Shown piece after piece: positions 21,049 through 25,625 of a stretch of 25,625 nucleotides of DNA. The notes under the pieces are model-generated. The model was not told the origin of the DNA. It was given only the letters and a program-made list of their open reading frames with translations, and searched no databases. This DNA comes from a virus, in IMG/VR virus record IMGVR_UViG_3300025131_000374, positions 1 through 25,625 of that record. The stretch is one strand, 5' to 3'. Within the stretch, counting starts at the first letter, position 1. Each line of letters begins with the position of its first letter. Position numbers and translations under genes: made by a program.

Positions 21049-21211
21049 AACTAAGTCACGCCACGCAATGATATACCTTTTCTCACGAGTGCCGATTTTT
21101 ACAGTTGACTAAAGCATAGGGTATGGTGGTTCGCAGGAGTGGGTCGTCCTAATTACTACTCACCACATGGGTCCGAATCGTATTTTTTGGGGTTCATTTG
21201 GGTGCGCGATC

Positions 21212-21238
21212 TTGACTTTGTATACATTGTAGTATAGT
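21212..21238 (+). promoter_or_regulatory. Rightward promoter-like site for the modification operon
   Basis: TTGACT (21212-21217, five of six) is 15 bp from TATAGT (21233-21238, five of six). The spacing is short but workable. Transcripts would begin near 21245 and have a leader of about 125 bases. Confidence 0.45.
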
Positions 21239-21244
21239 TTGGTA

Positions 21245-21348
21245 GGTACTTCATGTTGGGAAAAAGTGCATGGGAGGCGTTTTTTATCCCATTTTCGTCT
21301 CTCATGCACGATTACTCTAACAGAAAGAGATATCGCCTCCTAGGTACC
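21245..21348 (+). promoter_or_regulatory. Structured 5' leader of the rightward operon
   Basis: Several stems are possible: GTGCATG/CATGCAC (21266-21272, 21303-21309), GGAGGCG/CGCCTCC (21273-21279, 21334-21340) and GGTAC/GTACC (21245-21249, 21344-21348). The first two cross each other as in a pseudoknot. A small competing hairpin is TGGGA/TCCCA (21271-21275, 21287-21291). This suggests an RNA element controlling the next genes. Confidence 0.45.
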
Positions 21349-21370
21349 TTAAATGAAGCGAGAAGGGCAT

Positions 21371-21604
21371 ATGAAAACTAGAATCCATGTCAATCAACAC
21401 GTTATAAAAAGGAATACAAAAACAGGTGAAAGAAAACCAGTATTAACCTGTAAAACGTACAAGGGTAATAACTACGCACATGAAGCGGTGATACTTGGAC
21501 CGAGCAAGGTAATATACCGTCCCGACAAACCGCTATCCTGCGGTGCGAGGGTTTGGATAGAAACGACATCGGAGGTAATCGTTGATGCAAAAAGAACTGT
21601 TTGA
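21371..21604 (+). CDS. Conserved small phage protein of unknown function
   Basis: The ATG at 21371, with GAAGGG four bases before it, is preferred over the ATG at 21353, which has only a weak site. The 77-residue product begins MKTRIHVNQHVIKRNTKTGE and contains NNYAHEAVILGPSKVIYRP and PLSCGARVWIETTSEV. This beta-rich pattern (IHVNQH near the start; PLSCGARVWIET near the end) recurs in many phages and has no known role as far as I know. It overlaps the glycosyltransferase gene by 20 bases, so the two are probably co-translated. It is the first gene after the structured leader. Confidence 0.72.
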   Translation: MKTRIHVNQHVIKRNTKTGERKPVLTCKTYKGNNYAHEAVILGPSKVIYRPDKPLSCGARVWIETTSEVIVDAKRTV

Positions 21605-22745
21605 TCAAGGTTTGAATAAAACAGAGAAATTTAACGAAGACCACTGGAAGGGAATGCCTGAATATTACAATATAGTGGAACCAGAACCAGAAATCACAGC
21701 TACTTTTAAGTTTCGGAATGAAAAAGATTATGAACATTTCAAGGAAACAGTAAAAAAGCACTTATACGACGGAGAAAAGTGTTTTGATGGTATGCAAAGA
21801 AAGGGAAAATATCAGGCTTGGTATCCTTTGAAAGAAAAAGCGAGTAAATATAGGTATTACGACGAAAATTCTGCTAAAAATCCAATATTTTCGATTTACA
21901 TTGTGAGCAAGGGAAGATGGGAACGGAATCCGACAAGGGAATGTTTGGAAGAAATGAAAATTCCTTACAGAATGATAGTGGAAGAGTCACAATATGACGA
22001 TTATGCAAAATATATGGACAAAGAAAACCTGTTAATCCTGCCTGAAAAGTATAAAAAGGAATACGACACCTTTTGGAAAGACGAAGACAAGAGAACAGGG
22101 CCCGGCCCTGCTAGGAACTTTGCATGGGACCACTCCATTTCTGAGGGCCACGATTGGCACTGGGTAATGGATGACAATATTGAATCTTTTGAAAGGTTAA
22201 ATAAGAACAGAAAAGTGAAATGTACCAGTGGAACGATATTTTATGTATGTGAACAGTATGTTCTTCGATATACGAATATAGGACAGGCTGGATTGAACTA
22301 CACTATCTTCTGCCCTTCTTCTGATTCCAGACCTGTTGTTAAATTTAACACCAGAATATACAGTTGTCTTCTTATCAGAAACGATATTCCTTTTCGGTGG
22401 AGAGGAAGGTACAACGAAGATACCGATTTATCCCTGAGAATTATGAAAAGCGGTATGTGTACTGTTCAGTTCAACGCTTTCTTACAATCGAAAAGAGCAA
22501 CACAAACTATGCGTGGAGGGAATAGTGAGGAGTTTTACGATAAAGAAGGAACAAAGAACAAAAGTCAGATGTTAGTAGATATGCATCCAGATGTATCAAA
22601 GATGTCCTATAAGTTTAATAGATGGCATCATCATGTAAACTACAAATCTTTTGAAGTAAACAAACTGAAATTAAGAGAAGATATACACATACAGGAAGAA
22701 GCGAATGAGTATGGAATGATATTAAGGGAGAGAGATGACGAGTAA
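21585..22745 (+). CDS. TET-associated-type glycosyltransferase (predicted DNA-base glycosyltransferase)
   Basis: The start is ATG 21585 with GGAGG nine bases upstream. Residues ~1-100 form an N-terminal domain ending near KYQAWYPLKEKA. From ~102 the catalytic domain shows the TAGT pattern: SIYIVSKGRW, a GPGPARNFAWDH turn (172-183), the acidic HWVMDDNIESF (192-202), EQYVLRYTNIGQAG, NTRIYSCLLI, RWRGRYNEDTDLSLRIMKSG (271-290), FNAFL, a GGN loop and RWHHHVNY. Families of this type were found beside TET/JBP dioxygenases in phages and are predicted, and in some cases shown, to put sugars on 5-hydroxymethylated pyrimidines. No TET-like gene is in this window; the hydroxylated base could be made by a gene outside it. 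The neighbours (methylase, sugar enzymes, MazG-like) support a DNA-modification role. Confidence 0.83.
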   Translation: MQKELFDQGLNKTEKFNEDHWKGMPEYYNIVEPEPEITATFKFRNEKDYEHFKETVKKHLYDGEKCFDGMQRKGKYQAWYPLKEKASKYRYYDENSAKNPIFSIYIVSKGRWERNPTRECLEEMKIPYRMIVEESQYDDYAKYMDKENLLILPEKYKKEYDTFWKDEDKRTGPGPARNFAWDHSISEGHDWHWVMDDNIESFERLNKNRKVKCTSGTIFYVCEQYVLRYTNIGQAGLNYTIFCPSSDSRPVVKFNTRIYSCLLIRNDIPFRWRGRYNEDTDLSLRIMKSGMCTVQFNAFLQSKRATQTMRGGNSEEFYDKEGTKNKSQMLVDMHPDVSKMSYKFNRWHHHVNYKSFEVNKLKLREDIHIQEEANEYGMILRERDDE

Positions 22746-23223
22746 AGAATGGATAACGCCAGATATATTTTTTAAAAGGTGTTCGGTAGCGTTTGGTAAG
22801 TTTGATTTAGACGTAGCGTCAGATGAGAATAATGCAAAATGCGACCTGTACCTGACAGAGAAAGAGAACGCTTTGTCAATCAACTGGTCTAAATACCTAT
22901 CTGATAGAGAAATATATACTAAACATATTTGGTGTAACCCCCCTTACCATAAATTAATCTCTTGGGTATCGAAATCCATAGAGGAAGCAGAGAGAGGTTG
23001 CACTGTAGTGATGTTATTACCTTGGGGTAGATGGGCTAAGTGGCACGAATTGATAGTCAGACACGCAGAAATGGTGAGGGTAGTGGGAAGGATACAGTTT
23101 GAATTAGATGGCAATACTCCAAGTAATGCTCCCTCTTGCAATATATTAGCAATAATGAGACCTAAGATAGAAGGATTCCGCTTTCCTACAGGGTTTACTA
23201 ATTCGGAGATAGACGCAAAATGA
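22735..23223 (+). CDS. Phage Dam-type DNA N6-adenine methyltransferase
   Basis: The 162-residue protein matches the phage Dam family (DNA N-6-adenine-methyltransferase): EWITPDIFFKRC at the start, FDLDVASDENNAKCDLYLT, then HIWCNPPYHKLISWV with the catalytic NPPY (68-71), and VVMLLPWGRWAKWHE and GRIQFELDGNTPS. NPPY is motif IV of amino-methyltransferases. Specificity cannot be read from the sequence; members of the family are usually taken to act on GATC. The gene overlaps the glycosyltransferase by 11 bases and the epimerase by four (ATGA), so the three are co-translated. GATC sites are strikingly frequent at 18.1-21.2 kb. Confidence 0.87.
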   Translation: MTSKEWITPDIFFKRCSVAFGKFDLDVASDENNAKCDLYLTEKENALSINWSKYLSDREIYTKHIWCNPPYHKLISWVSKSIEEAERGCTVVMLLPWGRWAKWHELIVRHAEMVRVVGRIQFELDGNTPSNAPSCNILAIMRPKIEGFRFPTGFTNSEIDAK

Positions 23224-24197
23224 GTAATTATCTAGTTACAGGTGCATTTGGTTTCATTGGATCACACTTTGTAAATAAAATGTTGAACGAAAATCATAAA
23301 ATTATTGGGATCGACTCCATGTCCACGGATTCCGATTTCTCTCTCAAACAGGAACGCCTTCACTTTTTAAATGCCTCTAGATATTTGGAATATAGAAGTA
23401 AAATACAAAAGTTTATATTTGTAGGACTAGACCTGTCGTATTCTAGTTGTATAGAAAAACTTGGGCAATTAAACGAAGAAACAAAAATAGATGCAGTCAT
23501 CCATCTAGCAGGTAGTGCAGGAGTGAGGCGTTCCAACGAGGAACCAGAAAAGTACATTCGTAATAATGTGATGTCTACAGTGAATTGTTTAGAATTTTGC
23601 CGAAAATTTTCAGTCCCTAAATTTGTATTAGCCTCCACTTCCAGTATATATAGCGGTTCAAAGATGGTTCCCTTCATGGAACATGACCAGATAGGTGAAA
23701 TGTTGTCGGTATATGCCGAATCAAAGAAGATGGCGGAAGAGGTTTGCTCCGTATATCACCGATTTCATGGGATTGATGTCTCTATATTGCGTTTCTTCAC
23801 TGTCTATGGAGAAAAAGGCAGACCTGATATGAGTATTAGTAAGTTTATGGAATGTATCAGTAACAACAAAGAACTGGTAATGTACGGAGATGGATCGCAA
23901 TCAAGGGATTATACCCATGTACAGGATATATGTGAGGGAATACAGAAGTCTTTGATATCCGTAGGCTGTGAAATATTTAATTTAGGTAGAGATGAACCAG
24001 TCAGTGTCAGGGAAATTATAGAGAAACTGGAGAATATTATAGGGAAGAAGGCAAATATACGATCTGAACCTAGACATTCTTCGGATATAGACTGTACCAA
24101 TGCCGATATATCAAAGGCAAAACGTATATTAGACTGGGAACCGAAGATATCCATTGACGATGGGTTGAAAAGAGTATGGGAATATTATGGAAGATAG
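23220..24197 (+). CDS. NAD-dependent UDP-sugar epimerase/dehydratase
   Basis: The 325-residue protein is a short-chain-type sugar epimerase. It has GAFGFIGSH (8-16) for NAD, HLAGSAGVRRSNEEPE (95-110), STSSIY (139-144) with the catalytic Ser region, YAESK (165-169), FTVYGEKGRPDMSISKF and GDGSQSRDYTHVQD. The GRPDM and AGVR..E.P signatures resemble UDP-glucuronate 4-epimerases, although UDP-glucose 4-epimerases and dehydratases are close relatives. It may act on the product of the sugar dehydrogenase at 13975-15372 to make the donor for the glycosyltransferase. That pathway is inference from co-occurrence. Confidence 0.87.
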   Translation: MSNYLVTGAFGFIGSHFVNKMLNENHKIIGIDSMSTDSDFSLKQERLHFLNASRYLEYRSKIQKFIFVGLDLSYSSCIEKLGQLNEETKIDAVIHLAGSAGVRRSNEEPEKYIRNNVMSTVNCLEFCRKFSVPKFVLASTSSIYSGSKMVPFMEHDQIGEMLSVYAESKKMAEEVCSVYHRFHGIDVSILRFFTVYGEKGRPDMSISKFMECISNNKELVMYGDGSQSRDYTHVQDICEGIQKSLISVGCEIFNLGRDEPVSVREIIEKLENIIGKKANIRSEPRHSSDIDCTNADISKAKRILDWEPKISIDDGLKRVWEYYGR

Positions 24198-24480
24198 GTT
24201 TAATACACTCCTCGATGAGATGAAAAGGATCAACAGAGAGAAGAGACACGACTACGCTAACAAGGAAGATGTCTTCGCTAACTTCAGAATATGTGAGTTA
24301 GGGGGTATTCCTGCTTGGAAAGGATGTGCGGTACGCTTATCCGACAAGTTCAGTCGAATAATGCAATTTATGAAAGAAGAGAAACTGGAAGTGAAAGATG
24401 AAAAGATAGAAGATACCCTCCTCGATCTAGCCAATTATGCCTTAATTACCCTAATTCTATACCAAGAAAGTAGGAAATAG
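24187..24480 (+). CDS. MazG/DUF1599-like nucleotide-modification protein
   Basis: The 97-residue all-helical protein contains REKRHDYANKEDVFANFR, then RLSDKFSRIMQFMKE and EKIEDTLLDLANYALITL. This pattern (DYA..DVFANF; DKF.R; E.I.DTL.DLA.YA) is found in DUF1599/MazG-like proteins linked in phages to nucleotide modification or dNTP hydrolysis. The acidic EDTLLD would bind magnesium. It overlaps the epimerase gene by 11 bases and closes the modification operon. It could clear a normal nucleotide so that a modified one is used, but the substrate is not known. Confidence 0.75.
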   Translation: MEDRFNTLLDEMKRINREKRHDYANKEDVFANFRICELGGIPAWKGCAVRLSDKFSRIMQFMKEEKLEVKDEKIEDTLLDLANYALITLILYQESRK

Positions 24481-24511
24481 ACCCAAAACCGAATTTATTT
24501 ACTTTCACTAT

Positions 24512-24540
24512 TTGCATTATTTGCACTATTATGGTATAAT
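24512..24540 (+). promoter_or_regulatory. Promoter of the terminase operon
   Basis: A perfect -10 box, TATAAT (24535-24540), lies 17 bp from TTGCAT (24512-24517), a weak -35. It is in the 100-base gap before the terminase small subunit gene, with transcription expected from about 24547. Confidence 0.65.
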
Positions 24541-24582
24541 AGGAGTACAGTGCCGAAAGTTTAATAAAAATTGAGGTGAAAT

Positions 24583-25083
24583 GTGGCAAAATTAAACAAA
24601 AAGACTGGTTTAGAGCCTAGGGAACAAAGGTTTGTAGAGAATTATCTGGAAAATGGTGGAAATGCAACTGACGCTGCCAAGAAAGCTGGATATTCAGACT
24701 CTTATTCCAGAAATGCTTCCAAGAACATACTTGGAAAACCTCGCATTAAGACCTACCTAGAGAAATTCTTCTCCAAACAAGGAATATCGGAACGTATGCA
24801 CAGGGCATATATGCGTTTAGACCAAGCATTAGATGCGACTAGACCTATGAAGTTCGGTACTGGTGCAGGAATGACAGTTGAACACGTTGAAGATTGGCCT
24901 TCTAGGTTAGATGCGATTAATAAAATATTAAAGATTAAAGGGGATTTCTCTCCAGAGCAACACGAACACGTTTTTCAGAGTATGTTTGAGGGGAAAAGTC
25001 AAGACGAGAAACAACAGATACTAGACGAAGCAGATCAAATACTGCGTGATGCACAAGATAAACCAGAATGGGAAGAAGAATAG
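24583..25083 (+). CDS. terS: Terminase small subunit
   Basis: The 166-residue protein has the terminase_2 pattern: EPREQRFVENYLENGGNATD, AAKKAGYSDSYSRNASKNIL, KPRIKTYLEK (residues 11-62), a DNA-binding helix-turn-helix. A helical oligomerisation region follows, then an acidic C-terminus. It recognises the packaging site and activates the large subunit. The start is GTG 24583 with GAGGTG upstream; the ATG two bases earlier runs into a stop at once. The large subunit gene follows after three bases. Confidence 0.88.
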   Translation: MAKLNKKTGLEPREQRFVENYLENGGNATDAAKKAGYSDSYSRNASKNILGKPRIKTYLEKFFSKQGISERMHRAYMRLDQALDATRPMKFGTGAGMTVEHVEDWPSRLDAINKILKIKGDFSPEQHEHVFQSMFEGKSQDEKQQILDEADQILRDAQDKPEWEEE

Positions 25084-25086
25084 TAA

Positions 25087-25625
25087 TTGGCTATCACCAC
25101 AGTAACCGAAGCAACGAAAGTAAAACTCTCTGCCGCTAGAGAGGAAGCATTGAAAGCAATCGATCCAAAGATAAATGACGATGCGTTTCTAAACTTTTTA
25201 GCAATGGTCAAAACGAAAGACGAGAAAGACGAGGGAAAGGTTAAATTATTTCCTCGAAAGAAGTATATCAAAGATTTGGCACATCTATTCCAACATGAAA
25301 AGTTGTTACTGATTCCGAAAAGTAGGCAGATGACTATTAGTTGGTTAGCAGTTGCCTATTGTGTATGGAGAGCACTTACAAGACCAAATCAATTAATACT
25401 CTGGCAATCAAAGAACTTCGATGATGCTGCTGCGATGGTGTTTGATAGAGATGATCCACAAGTTGCGAGAGCCTCTTTCGTTTGTTGGCATTTGCCAGAA
25501 TATATATTTGATCGCCCAAAACCTTCTCAAGGAAACCTTCTGTGGAACAATGGTTCCATAGTGAAAGCAATTAAACAGGGAGCAGACGTGATTCGTTCAA
25601 GGGCTGCCTCGGTTATCATCTCTGA
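25087..25625 (+). CDS. terL: Terminase large subunit, N-terminal part (cut by window end)
   Basis: The frame from TTG 25087 is open to the last base (179 codons). It reads MAITTVTEATKVKL early, then LFPRKKYIKDLAHLF, the Walker A-like IPKSRQMTISWLAVAY, LILWQSKNFDDAAAMVFD and, at the very end, DVIRSRAASVIIS, which is where the Walker B aspartate should follow. This is the ATPase motor of DNA packaging; the nuclease domain lies outside the window. A TTG start without a strong SD suggests translational coupling to the small subunit. A later in-frame ATG (25204) would remove too much of the N-terminus. Confidence 0.85.
   Translation, partial: MAITTVTEATKVKLSAAREEALKAIDPKINDDAFLNFLAMVKTKDEKDEGKVKLFPRKKYIKDLAHLFQHEKLLLIPKSRQMTISWLAVAYCVWRALTRPNQLILWQSKNFDDAAAMVFDRDDPQVARASFVCWHLPEYIFDRPKPSQGNLLWNNGSIVKAIKQGADVIRSRAASVIIS

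Larger units (their letters stand above)
20372..21370. other. Non-coding divergent control region (about 1 kb)
   Basis: No convincing gene lies here on either strand. It separates the leftward replication operon from the rightward modification operon. It contains a leader inverted repeat (CAATTAAGA at 20404-20412 and TCTTTAATTG at 20436-20445), two leftward promoter-like sites, the perfect palindrome ATATACGTATAT (20639-20650), a six-copy repeat array, an ATGTGAG repeat cluster, a GC-rich patch, a rightward promoter-like site and a structured leader. It could also hold the replication origin: it is AT-rich, repeat-rich and lies beside the early operon. That is inference. Confidence 0.75.

Noticed and set aside
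1-25625. tRNA genes, integrase, insertion sequences, attachment sites
   Set aside because: I looked for cloverleaf-like segments, recombinase or transposase motifs and flanking target duplications and saw none that I could defend.

Overview
The window is part of the genome of a tailed double-stranded DNA phage. It is AT-rich and tightly packed, with most genes carrying Shine-Dalgarno (SD) sites and overlapping the next gene. The virion genes, the terminase pair and a lysis cassette with a two-part spanin point to a Gram-negative host. Three very large virion proteins ahead of the lysis genes resemble podovirus internal (ejection) proteins, but no portal or capsid gene is in view, so the morphology is inferred. 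Both ends cut through genes: a tail-fibre-like protein on the left and the terminase large subunit on the right.

Layout. (1) 1-9592, plus strand: end of a fibre gene, a fibre-chaperone-like protein, two small membrane proteins, a DUF115/Maf-like protein and three giant virion proteins. (2) 9597-11845, plus strand: a strong promoter, a secreted small protein, a GH108 endolysin, a holin-like protein, nested i- and o-spanin genes and a metallophosphoesterase. (3) 11726-20371, minus strand: a leftward early/replication operon ending in a terminator. In transcription order it holds three spaced genes of unknown function, a run of small overlapping genes (one DUF3846), an ERF-family annealing protein with an SSB-like tail, a nucleotide-sugar dehydrogenase, a primase zinc-finger protein overlapping a Toprim/RecA-like helicase, an HTH protein, a PD-(D/E)xK-like nuclease and a 59-aa protein. 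(4) 20372-21370: about 1 kb of non-coding divergent control region with promoters, a six-copy repeat array, palindromes and a structured leader. (5) 21371-24480, plus strand: a conserved small protein, a TET-associated-type glycosyltransferase, a Dam-type adenine methyltransferase, a UDP-sugar epimerase and a MazG/DUF1599-like protein. (6) 24512 to the end, plus strand: a promoter, then the terminase small subunit and the start of the large subunit.

Two ideas stand out. First, the rightward block plus the sugar dehydrogenase look like a DNA hypermodification pathway: two enzymes that could make an unusual UDP-sugar (uronic-acid type), a glycosyltransferase of the family that decorates modified pyrimidines, an adenine methylase and a nucleotide-pool enzyme. 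Second, the three leading genes of the leftward operon (18.1-20.4 kb) are each enclosed by their own pair of imperfect inverted repeats of about 30 nt, different for each gene, with the arms of neighbouring genes abutting. In two of the three, the 5' arm can also pair with the gene's own SD sequence. I know of no described system like this; it is the best candidate here for something new. The same block is strongly enriched in GATC sites.
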